The notes below the pieces were generated by a model. It made no database searches, was not told where the DNA came from, and worked only from the letters and a program-made list of their open reading frames with translations. The position numbers were made by a program, and so were the translations under genes. Shown here one piece after another: positions 1-10,492 of a stretch of 64,000 bases of DNA. Location of the stretch: the NCBI GenBank assembly GCA_963580455.1, contig OY756963.1:27671555-27735554 (forward strand), given 5' to 3'. The number at the start of each line of letters is the position of its first letter. The stretch's first letter is position 1. This DNA is from Euonymus europaeus (lineage: Eukaryota > Streptophyta > Magnoliopsida > Celastrales > Celastraceae).

Positions 1-378
1 AGGACTCCTCATCCTGGTCAAAGTTTGACCCGTTAGTAATCAGTCTCCTGATGGGGGAAGGACACTGATTAAGACACGGATGTTCCTATGTACTCTGTCA
101 AGACTGTTCATGACATCACCATGACAAACCATAAACAATCCAGGTCGTGAAAATGAAGTCGGGCCACGACACGTACCTAGTTATGTATTGACCCCACCAA
201 GTGAGTGGCAATCATGCTTGATCCATGTCGCTGCAGTTTTGTCTATACTGGGATATGTAATCTCGAAAAACTCGTGTCATCTTATAACTGGCGGGGTCAT
301 CTTGGGTATATCAAATGTTGTATCGGAAAACGGTGTCGTCTTGCCTGATGTAGACTAGGGTTCGATAGTAATGATTAG
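1..378. other. Unassigned sequence left of the chromovirus
   Basis: No open frame longer than a few dozen codons and no recognisable protein or RNA gene is visible here. The base composition is less AT-rich than most spacers in this window, so it may be old transposon or UTR sequence, but nothing supports a specific call. Confidence 0.3.
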
Positions 379-578
379 TGTTATACTCTATAGAACAATT
401 CTGGAATTCAATAGCCAATGAACTCTTGATCTACAAAGAATTCAAGAATACTCTAGGTATTGATTTATTGAATGCATTAATCGTTGTTACACTTACTATT
501 AATAGCTAATGTCTAACTAACACATGCTAACTCAGCTAGGTGGTTATCCAGTAACGGCTATGACCATAGTTATAATAA
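379..578 (-). repeat. Left (3') LTR of the chromovirus
   Basis: It matches 2914-3135, sharing the run CCAATGAACTC and the block TGATTTATTGAATGCATTAA. It lacks about 22 bp present near the inner end of the other copy. The inner boundary lies just before a pyrimidine-rich stretch, which is the polypurine tract on the element's sense strand. Confidence 0.75.
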
Positions 579-1781
579 TGGCCTCTCCTCAAGAAATCCT
601 TGTCCTCAAGGATCAAAGGAGAGAAATTGAGCTTTTAAGGCGTAGTAGTCTCCCATGTAGCGTCCTCTAAAGAAAAGTTGGACCATTGAACCTGAGCTTG
701 GGCAACGACATGATTGGACTTCATTACCATTCTGAGATCCAAGATTTGGGTAGGCTCCACTCGAATCTGATCCACCAAGGGAGGCTAAGAGTGAGGAACT
801 TGATGATTACCCAATGACTTCTTCAGTTGGGATACGTGGAATACTGGATGAATTTGAGAACCAGTAGGAAGCTGTAATCTGTACAGGACCGAGCCAATTT
901 TCTCCAAGATGAGAAATGGAGCATAAAATTTCGCAAAAAGCTTGAGATTACCCAAGTAATCAATTTGTCTCTGACCAAATGCACATTTAGACTTTTCGCA
1001 AAAAGAGTATGTTGTGAAAGAGTAGACAACACCAATTCAAAATGTTCCAAATGGGACTCCAAGGAAGGACTGGAAACCAATGTCATCAAAAAATACCAAA
1101 ACGAAATGCCGTAAATGAGGTTGAAAAATCAAATTCATGAGGGATTGGAATGTGGCTGAAGCATTAGGGAGACCAAAAGGCATCACCACAAATTCATAAT
1201 GGCCATGATGAGTGCGAAAAGCAGTCTTAGGTATATCCTTTGTTTTAACTCTGATTTGGTGATATCCTGCTTGTAAGTCAAGTTTGGAAAACCACTGAGC
1301 ACCGAATAACTCATCCAGTAATTCATCTATAATCGGTATAAGAAACTATTTTTTATGGTTGCATCATTAAGCTTCATATAATCCACACAAAACCTCCAAT
1401 CTCCATCTTTTTTCTTAACCAATAATATGGGAGAAGAAAATAGATTCTGGCTAGACTGAATAATCCCACTATCCAACTATACTAGTTTTTCCACAACCGT
1501 CTTTTGAGCATAAGTAATTGTATACGGTCTTTGATTTGTAGAAATTGAATCATGCTTGAGGGGAATAGCATGATCGTGGAGTCGAATAGGAGGTAAGCTC
1601 TTAGGCTCTGCAAAATAGTTCGATGCTTGTCAAAAAGTTGAGAAATCAAGGGATGTACCTTCTCCTCAATGAGTAAACTTTTTTTGGGGAGTTTCCACTG
1701 CAAAAATTGAGAAGAGTTGCCCCAACAACCCATGAGAAGTTTTCTTTAAAAATTTAGACAAGGTTGTTCCAGAAATTTGCT

Positions 1782-2288
1782 TCAGAGAAGATTTCTCTTG
1801 ACCACCATGTAAAACCACCTATTCCCATCTTTGTAGAAAGTAAGTTGTAGCTTTTGGAAGTCAAATAAAATAGGATTAAAATTTCTAAACCAATCCACAC
1901 CTAACACCATGTCACAGCCTTCTAAAGGTAGCAACCTTTTGTCAGCCTTGAATTTCAGCCCTTGCATTGCCCATATAAAATTTGGACATTTAGCATTGCT
2001 CACTAATTTACTTCGATTTGCCACGGTCATAATCATATTTGAAGTAGGAAAAATAGTACTAACACTCAATCGGCTTGCATCCGGATCCAAAAAACTGTGA
2101 GTGCTACCACTATCAATGGGAATGATTAGTGATCTTCTTTTAACCAACCCTCTAATTTTAATGGTGTTATGAGTCACATTTCCAGCCAATGCATGAACAC
2201 AAATCTCCATATCAGTTTCTTCCACTTGAAAATCAGCCTCATCAGAATTTAACTCCTCCTCATATTCATCCTCATCCTCTTGAATCAT
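1782..2288 (-). pseudogene. Chromovirus gag-pol protease fragment
   Basis: A 168-residue open frame with an acidic linker of clustered D and E, then an aspartic protease core: DSGSTHSF near residue 58 and a later LGVDWF block, both standard in Ty3/gypsy retropepsins. A zinc-knuckle-like CYNCDEVYKPGHEC lies just upstream in the element (about 2310-2355). The frame is intact, but the downstream polymerase is deleted, so it is treated as part of a dead element. Confidence 0.8.
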
Positions 2289-2913
2289 GAATAACTGCTG
2301 AGTAACACACTCATGGCCAGGCTTATAAACTTCATCACAATTATAGCAAAGGCCACTCTCTTCTAGCTCTCATCTCAGCATAAGTAAGTTTCCTAATGGG
2401 AGGTGTAACATTTGTAGGTTTAGAAAAGCCAGCATGTTGCCTGAAATTTTGTGGTGGCTTAGACCCTGAGGAAGGTCCACGGAAAGGTTTCCTATAGTTT
2501 GTGTGGTTCAAAGAAAAGGAAACAGTAGGACTTCGAGGTACGCTACCATCAAAGATGGAAACTCAATCTTTGCTTTTGGAATCTGGATCGAACTAACTGG
2601 AACAGGATCAAGATCAAGATTTGCAGCACCGCCTTGCAAACCATCCTTCCTCACCTCAAGATTGATATCGCTGCCTTCCGCAACAGCAGATCTGCCTTCC
2701 AACCTCTGCGCCGGAACTTTCTCCAACGATTCGCTCACTCATCACCTTGCAGAGTTGCTCGAATTTTAGATCGATCTTTTCATCAAGATCAGTCATACGC
2801 GAGTTGATTTGACTAAGATCTCTTTCGTGTTTCTTCAAGAATTCCTCCATTATTTTCAATCGAGTTCCCTTCGCCATCGCCAATCACATAACTGCAACCG
2901 CTTCGATACAAAA

Positions 2914-3135
2914 TGTTCTGCTCTACAGAATAATTTTGGAAAACAACAGCCAATGAACTCCTGATCTATAGAGAATTCAAGAATACTCCAGGCACTGATT
3001 TATTGAATGCATTAATGGTTGTTACACTTAATAGCTAATGTCTAACTAACACTTGCTAACTTAGCGAGGTGGTTACGCAGTAACGATCTACAGATAATAG
3101 AAAGACACGTGTAAGTATGACCATAGTCATTACAG
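2914..3135 (-). repeat. Right (5') LTR of the chromovirus
   Basis: Direct-repeat partner of 379-578. It begins TG directly beside the degenerate primer-binding site. The outer end near 3135 is approximate because the two copies diverge there. Confidence 0.75.
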
Positions 3136-4660
3136 TTGGTAAGTAATCATGGATTCATGATCTATAGATTAGAAGGAAGTGACGACTAAACTAGCAGCTG
3201 CAGTCGAATTTGGATCCTTGATCCTTCTGTTTCCAGATCCAATCTATCTTGTTGTTGCTAGAGTCAAGCCCAAAACAACATGGGCGACTAATAGATAGTA
3301 AGGCTAAGCCCCGCCCGTCCCTCCCCGTTTCGAGCCCAGCCCACCATTGCAAGAAACAGAGCTACTCCATCTCCATGCACTTTAGGCAGCATGTTTTTCA
3401 GCATTTGAATCAAGTATCGAGAAGACATTAGGCTTAGTTAGAGAGTCTTAATCCAAAGGAACCTTCTCTAAACACACCTAACTAATTGATTACAGTTTAA
3501 AGTCAATTTTTTCATAGAAATTCTCGTGACTGATGAGAATTAGTCAATCGAACAATCAATAGATTTGAAAATTCACTCTTAGTTTCATCATAGGATAAAA
3601 TTAGGGCAGCTTCCTCCTGGCATACTGAATTAGATTTCCAATCAAGATTCAAGGTTATATTATACGGAAGACATCTAATTACATTACAGGTGAAATTAGT
3701 ACATAAATGGTTTTCCAAATAATAATCATGGAAAACATTGAATGAATCAAAGTGTGTAGTGCTTGATAAAGAGAAAGGACCACCTCCACATGCACATGCA
3801 GCTTTTTGTTTGAATAAATAGTATTTGATTGTCCTACAACTAAAAAAGTGGAATGAGGTTATTTGTCTTGGTCCACCTGTCTTCTACTCTTCAAAATTGT
3901 TCTCTTTTTTTTTTTTTTCCTTTCTTTTTTGTTGTTGTTTCAGTATTTGCACTACTACTGCTACAAAACAGGGGTTGTGTTTAGTTTGTGGCTGTTATGG
4001 GTATATAAAAGAGAAGAAACCCATCATATATATGTATGTGTGTGTGTGATTAAGGAAAAATTATGATGACTGAGGAGTTCCATCACATTAATCCATCATT
4101 CCATTCTGATATATTTCTAATGAATCTAATCCTATAATATTATTGCGTTAGAGTAAGATCTGTTTTTGTGTTGGTCTATATATATAGATACAGTCATACA
4201 CATCATACATATGGTGCATGACTGATAGTGGAAGCAGAAGATAATGTTTTAGCTAGTGTAACCTGCCAAGACCCATTTTACAAAATCTTTCAAATTTCTT
4301 CCTCCATTGAAAATCTGACCTCTTTTTGCTCCGGAACTCCACTTTCTCCTCCATTCACCCCAAAAAGCTTTTTTCAGGGAACCCCACTTGGTTGGAAGGC
4401 AATCTATGCCCATCCCCCACTACATTTCAATTCATACTCAAATCTTCTCACCTAAGTACCACACATACTGTATCAAGTTATCCACTCATTTATATTTATA
4501 GCAAGTGTGGCTTCTTTAAATTAAGTTAAGAAAGTTCATGCTACACTAAACTGCCACGTTTGAACATTCTTAAGCATATAATGGAGATTGTTCCAGTGTG
4601 CATTAGGGACCCAAATGGGTATTTCTTTTTCTTGAGAATGTCATGTAGTTGAGAGTTCTT
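3136..4660. other. Spacer upstream of the b561 gene
   Basis: No convincing gene. It contains a T-rich run near 3904-3922, a short TG repeat near 4035-4047, and a TATA-like alternation at 4175-4187. Short open frames here have no recognisable domains. Confidence 0.4.
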
Positions 4661-4666
4661 ATAAAC

Positions 4667-4674
4667 TATATAAA
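4667..4674 (+). promoter_or_regulatory. Probable TATA box of the b561 gene
   Basis: TATATAAA lies about 84 bp upstream of the ATG at 4757, which would give a 5' UTR of roughly 50-55 nt. A second TATA-like run at 4175-4187 is farther away. Confidence 0.45.
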
Positions 4675-4756
4675 GTTATCTTCCTTTAGAAAGTTAAAAA
4701 CTTCAAAATTCTCGTCTTTCTGTTGGTTCTGTGCTTGTTTTCTTCAGAGAGGAACA

Positions 4757-6209
4757 ATGAAGGTTCTGCTAAAGTTGGTTTCTTTTACAATTTATGCGAG
4801 TCTTATTACGTTTGTTTCACCATTGGTTGATTCTTTTAAAGAAGATTTGAAAACCGCAGGCAATCAGACAAGCAACAGCGATATCCATAAGGTATATATA
4901 ATTCAATTTATCATTCAGATTTCGATTAGATTTCGAGAGTTTTTGTTTACACTTTCTTATCTCTGCAAGCTTTTCCCTAACAGTATGTGATATCCTAAGC
5001 AACTGGATTTTGGTTACAGTTGAGTCCTAAGCTGCTATTTGAGATTACAGTTCATGGGTTTCTCCTCTGGGCTTCAGTGGGATTTCTGATGCCTGTTGGG
5101 ATACTCATTATCAGAATGTCAAACAGAGAAGAATGTGGAAGAAGGCTCAAGCTTCTGTTCTATGTTCATACAATTTCACAGGCGTGTTTTCTTCTCTATT
5201 TTTTTCCTTCCTCCTCCTTCTGCTGTGACATCTCAATGTTTTTCAAGAATCAAGATGGCCAATGAGAATTTCTTTCTTTTTGTGTATTATTTTTCTACAT
5301 GACAGACAATATCTCTACAGAGTCAAAAAAAGGATTTCATTGAAGCTTTAAAATTTGTTTATTAGGGGAAGTAAGAGGCCCACTTTCTTATCATGAATAC
5401 TTGAGAGGCAAGAAAAGTAACGAGTGTAAGAAATTAAATATATATATATATAGAACATAATTATGATGAAGTTAGGTGTTGCAATCACAAATTACAGTTA
5501 AAACAGGTAAAAATAAAGCTCCGGGTAACTGACCAGATCTAATTTAATTACCAAATGACTTGTAGTATATAATTAGTACTTTTCTTGTTAATTAGTACTT
5601 TTCTTGTTGAACAGATGCTATCTGTATTTCTTGCGACAGCAGGAGCAGTAATGTCCATCAAAGACTTCAACAATTCATTCAATAATAATCACCAGCGGAT
5701 TGGGGTTGCACTCTATGGCATCATATGGTTTCAAGCCCTGATTGGGTTTTTACGGCCACGAAGGTAAAGCGTCAAAGTTCATCACACAAAAAGCATTTTT
5801 CAAGCCAACTGAATCAAAATCACGAAAGACTAAAAGCTCTTTTGTGGTTTAGATTATAAAGTTTGTTCATGAGCATAAGGTCTCTATTTCCAATATCTAC
5901 AGGGGATCCAGAGGAAGAAGTGTATGGTTTTTTGTGCACTGGCTACTTGGAACTGCAATATCTCTGCTAGGAATCATCAACATATACACAGGATTGCAAG
6001 CGTATCATGAGAAGACATCAAAGAGCATACGGCTATGGACAGCAATTTTCACTACAGAAGTCTCTCTCATTGTCTTCTTTTATCTGTTCCAGGAAAAATG
6101 GGTGTATATACAGAAGCAAGGAGTGATTTTGGGTGATGAACCAATTCGACCATCCAATAATGTGATTTCTCCACAAAACAGAAAGGAATTGGTGACGGCG
6201 TCTTGTTAA
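4757..6209 (+). CDS. Cytochrome b561 domain-containing protein (no DOMON domain)
   Basis: Four coding exons: 4757-4891, 5020-5181, 5615-5763 and 5903-6209, giving about 250 aa. Residues 1 to about 25 look like a signal peptide. The remainder is a b561 core of about five membrane helices. Four histidines expected to bind two haems are visible in ITVHGF, FYVHTISQ, NNNHQRIG and FFVHWLLG. The family moves electrons across membranes, often from ascorbate. No DOMON domain precedes the core, so this is the short plant b561-domain type rather than the auxin-responsive DOMON-b561 fusion. The second intron needs a GC donor (CAG|GCGTGT, 5182) for the frame to close. All other introns are GT-AG. The electron donor and acceptor cannot be told from sequence. 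Confidence 0.85.
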
Positions 6210-6370
6210 GACAGCACAAGAAACTAATGGCTACATTTTTTAATTTTTTTTGTATTCACTATATCATACATTTAGGAGAATTGGTGTCTGGAATTCAAGC
6301 TTCATTAATAAGATGAGTAATATATGACTCGGTTTAATCTTTCGTTAGAGAGCTAAGCTTACTTTGTTAG

Positions 6371-6403
6371 TGCAGCAGTAAGCAGTAAGCAGTAAGCAGT
6401 AAG
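6371..6403. repeat. 7-bp tandem repeat (AGCAGTA)
   Basis: About four head-to-tail copies of AGCAGTA lie between the convergent b561 and plastid-protein genes, probably in the 3' UTR of one of them. Confidence 0.7.
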
Positions 6404-6729
6404 CGCTTAGATAGAGAAAAGTGTTGCTGCAAGCAGTTTTGATTCCTATGAATGAAACTTCATTGTTCAAGCAACTTCCTAAAAGAAGAATTCTCAAAGA
6501 ACAAATCATAGTTTTGAGATATGCTTGTAAAACATAGTGGCATATACTTATCAAGGTTCTGTACAAAATGACTTTCACAGCAGTTGAATCCAATAGATAT
6601 CTTCAAAAGATGGAAAGGATAATGATTTATGACAGATATTAAGAAGTAACTAAGTTGTACATAATCTATACAAGCCCTGTAGTGATGTAATATTCGTCCC
6701 ATTCTCTATAATGATATACTAAATAAATG

Positions 6730-7850
6730 TCATGGAAAAAGCTGCACATAACCAGTAATTATAGCTATTCCTAATATTATAAGCGGAGGAAGAATTACAA
6801 ATGCTCCAATGGTAGCAAAGAAAACCGAGTCATTCCTTTGGGACACTTCATCTAGGTAGGCTTGTCTTCTGATATTTCTCTTTTGTGATATAGTCAAGAA
6901 TTTGGCACTAACCTTCTTCAAATCCTTTCCCAATGGAATGCTGAAGTCACCTTCTCTGTCTCCAACTAGCTGCGCTAGCTGTTCTCGAATTGTAAGTTTT
7001 CGAGAAAGGCCATTAGTCTCATAACCTGCTAATGCAAATAGTAGATTTTGGTTTCAATGTGCAAGTGGTTTGCCCTTTTCAACTTGATCTCTCTTAGGTC
7101 ATACTAGGAAAGAAATGTGCATGTGCAGTCATTATATGATTACTCCTGACTTACCATCAACTGATGAACTAGTAGAAGTGAGTTGCTCCAAGAGATCTAA
7201 CTGAGTTCGCATGGAAGAGAGAGGCCCTGTGAAGAGAGAATTGTGAAGTCAAACGAAAGTTTGATATTCAACAAGGAAACTTTAAACTCAGCTTATTCCA
7301 CAATTCAGAAAGGTAGGATTACTGGAAACAGGATTCAGAAGTTTGAAACGACTCATACTGAGGCAGAAAGTTCTCGTTTATCTTTGCTCAAAGGAGTGAT
7401 GGAGGCAAAAGAATTGTTGTTAAATGGTACCCACAATCTATTTGAATTATGTCCTGCCTGAAACAAGAGTCTTCAATGGAGACCATATTTCTGGATTCTT
7501 TTGTTTTCTTTTCTTGTGTGGTTGTTCTTTTATCAATAAGTACAACTCAAACAAACCGATTTGATATGTTCGTCCTTACTATCCGAGTCGTGTTGAAAAA
7601 CTTCTATCAGAACCAGGAGAAGATCATTCTACTAAACAAACCCATGGAATCAAAGCCAAAAATGAAAGCTTTTCAAGTCGAAAGGATCAATTTTGCATTG
7701 CATACCAGAAAAAGCAGCAGAAGACCCCTCCTCTGTTACTCCGCCTTGGGTTCTCTCAGACTGTAGTCTAAATGAAGAAGAAGACAGCCTGGACTGGTGC
7801 TTGTGTTTTGGAATCAGACATGGAGGAAGAGGACTGAGATTCAATGCCAT
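6730..7850 (-). CDS. Small single- or double-TM protein, probably plastid-targeted; function unknown
   Basis: Three exons on the minus strand: 7850-7706, 7226-7155 and 7025-6730, all GT-AG with phases that close, giving 170 aa. The first 48 residues are rich in Ser, Lys, Arg and Pro with few acids, as in chloroplast transit peptides. The middle is hydrophilic and probably helical. Residues about 140-165 form one strong hydrophobic segment ending with YVQLFP. An in-frame ATG six codons upstream (7868) is an alternative start; 7850 was chosen because the MALNLSP start better fits a transit peptide. I do not recognise the family with certainty. Its 3' end faces the b561 gene about 520 bp away. 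Confidence 0.7.
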
Positions 7851-7870
7851 GGCAGTATAATTCAACAATC

Positions 7871-10492
7871 TGTGCGTTTTTAGGTTTCAATTTTCATTGC
7901 TTTCTTTTCTCCTGTTAATCAAGTTGAAATCTAACCGCCTAAAAAATAATTGGATGAAAATATGCTTAAAAACCTCCTCCACAAATACTCCCCAAAATTA
8001 TGTGGCGCAATTAGGAATGACAAAAATCCTAGTGGGTTTGTGGGAACCGGACAATTCCAAAATTCAAGTCCGGAGAGGAGTAAGGTATGATAACGTTATA
8101 TCCGACCGGAATTATATATATAATATTTTATGTAAATATATATAAATAAATATGTTAACATATATATTTTTATATATTTTTTGATGAAATATTCATATAT
8201 ATTAAATATAACAAGAATCGGAATCATATCTTGCTTCTTTTTTATTTGCATAAAAATGAGTGGTCATTGACATTTTTATGTAATTATAAGGAATGGACTA
8301 AATGAACCTCCAATGCAAACCTCCCACCCTTATAGTTAAAAAATCATAAATGATATTTTGATGTGACATATTTATGATGTGATATATTGACTCAATAGAC
8401 TGACTAGAAAAATTTAAATTACTTGAGAGACATTTCATAAGTTTATTTGTAGTATTTGAATTTTTGAAGGGCTGTTATGGTTAAAAATTGTGATGTTACC
8501 TTTCGAGTTATGTTTACGTCATCTATTGGGCCATGACCCATTACATGTTTTTAACAAATTATGTAGTAGTTTACAGGTCCAGGCTACAAGGCATCGGTAC
8601 GACATAATCGGCTCAACATTAACGAGTGGTCCAAGTAAATTTATTTTGGTTTAACTTTAGCATACATTCATGCTATAATAATTGGTACGACTGTCACCAA
8701 CTTTAATAGTACAACAGTTAACAATTAACATTATAAATCATTTTATTGATACCGTGGTAAGTGGTACAAATAAATTGATACGACCATTATTTATCAATGT
8801 AATAATTGGTTTAGTTAATCAATTCTTTTAATATAAGGCGGCTTAAGTTAGGGTAATTTAGTATTTTCACATAACTTGCAATTGTCTATAAATATCCCAA
8901 AAATGCACATTAAGGGGAGACTTTTTCTGTTCCACCTACTTCACTCTCTAAAAACCACTCTCTTACATCATCACATATATCGTCCACATGTCATTTATCT
9001 TATAATTTTTTCTACAAACTCCGTACTAATTCTCACGCCCGAGTTTCTTTGGCAGCCACCATACCGGTGTCCCCAGTTGAACTAGTTCATGCGACCATTT
9101 TTCTTTCTAAACAGGATCTCGACGTCATCTTACAACACGGTCAACCGTTGACATTGATTGTTGGAAAAATTGCCCCAACAAGGGCATGCACGACTATCAA
9201 TACAACACAAGTCATTCTCACGGGTTTTTATTTCTTACAGCTCTCATTTTTCCTTCTTTTTTTTTGAAAACCAAATTTCCAAATGATTTAACTCCAAAAA
9301 TACATGTTAGATTTTCAAAAAAAAAATACATATTCAAAATCAGCTCGTGAAACTCTTATCAACAACATTCATCATCGATATGTTTATGTGGTCATTTTTT
9401 CATTCTATTGTATTTATACAATGTATGATTTCATTATTTTTTTTTTGAAAAAGACTATGATTTCATTATTAATAGACCATAGAGAGGGCATACCCACCCT
9501 TGCCCCCCGCCCGCCCCGTTGCCATTCTTAAGCTCAACTCATTATTGATCACAACATGTAAAACAACGATTGGATTTGCAATGAAAAGGTTAAAAGACTC
9601 TTGCTTTTCTGTTCACTTTCTATGCAAACTTTTTTTTATGTTAATTTTGAATACTAAAATCTTCCACGCGACGTCATATCAAAACAAAGAGGATAAATAA
9701 CATTTTGACCCTTGTATTTTTTTTAAAAAGGGTCCACGGAAACATTATATGCGAGAAACTTGAGAATTGTGAATTGGTTTAGGGTTTGAGAAGAGACCTA
9801 AAGATAGAATGTGAAACTTTTTGGTGTTTCGAAGAAAGGGATGAGATTTGGAGATTTTAGGTACGTTTTATCGATGTCGTCAAATAAAGATGCTTTCTTC
9901 ACAATCAACTGCCACGTAGGCAGATTATTTGATCGAATTGTGAGAAATTGATTGAGAGTGCAAATTGCAACAATTTTGACTTTCGAGGATGAAATTAGAA
10001 CATTTTGATTGATGGTGCAAATTGAAATAATTTTGACTTTCGTATCAAATTGAAACATTTTGATTTTCAATAATTAAAATGACTCAATGTTAAAAAATTA
10101 ACCCTTTAACACCAAAGAAACACGAAGCACAATGGAAGGGCATTGTTACCATTGAACAAAATGACCGTTAACAAAAAGCAAGACGTTTTTTTTTCTTCTT
10201 TTCAAATCATTTGTTGTTATTTTAATGAACTTAATTCGAATTTCAAAGACCTCAAATAGAAAGAAGAAAATTTTCGTACCAATGAACACCGAATCCGATA
10301 CTGTGTGTAAAAGCTTCCCCAATAAAGCAACCAAAAAAGTGATGAAGTTAAGAAAACCACTCGATAAGGTATTTCTCGCTCTGGCTCTCGCTCTTCCATG
10401 CAAAGAAGAAGCGAATATTAAGAAGAGAAGAAGATTTGCTTGCAAATTGGCAAAGCAACAAACGGGCAGAGGAGATAACAACGGAAGTGGTG
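7871..10492. other. AT-rich spacer with transposon-like debris
   Basis: No supported gene. A stretch starting at 8011 (TTAGGAATGACAAAAATCC) resembles the ends of the hAT-type elements seen at 41552 and about 62579. Between about 8590 and 8790 the phrase GGTACGAC or GATACGAC recurs after AATT. Around 9950-10065 a short phrase (GCAAATTG...ATTTTGACTTTCG) occurs twice. The last 200 bp before 10493 is probably the 5' UTR of the hydrolase gene. Confidence 0.4.

Larger units (their letters stand above)
379..3135 (-). mobile_element. Deleted Ty3/gypsy chromovirus with both LTRs
   Basis: Two direct repeats of about 200 bp flank the element (379 to about 578, and 2914 to about 3135), each beginning with TG and about 85-90% alike by eye. 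Reading the minus strand from the right there is a degenerate initiator-Met-type primer site next to the LTR (about 2900-2913) and a gag start (2883 to about 2500). A CCHC-like zinc knuckle follows (about 2360-2310), then a retropepsin with DSGSTHSF (2288-1782). Next are reverse transcriptase blocks (about 1480-930) including MPFGLPNA, and a chromodomain-like tail with the ATWE motif (about 870-600). Most of gag, RNase H and integrase is missing, so it is not autonomous. No convincing target duplication is seen. Confidence 0.85.

Noticed and set aside
5020..5265. Start of the b561 protein at the Met near 5020
   Set aside because: That frame begins with TTG, not ATG, at an intron acceptor. The ATG at 4757 plus splicing gives a better N-terminus with a signal peptide.
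9798..10070. 90-residue minus-strand open frame upstream of the hydrolase gene
   Set aside because: Composition is repetitive (the ISICTINQNVLIS and VAICTLNQFL pattern) and reflects a duplicated AT-rich DNA phrase. No domain and no splice context.
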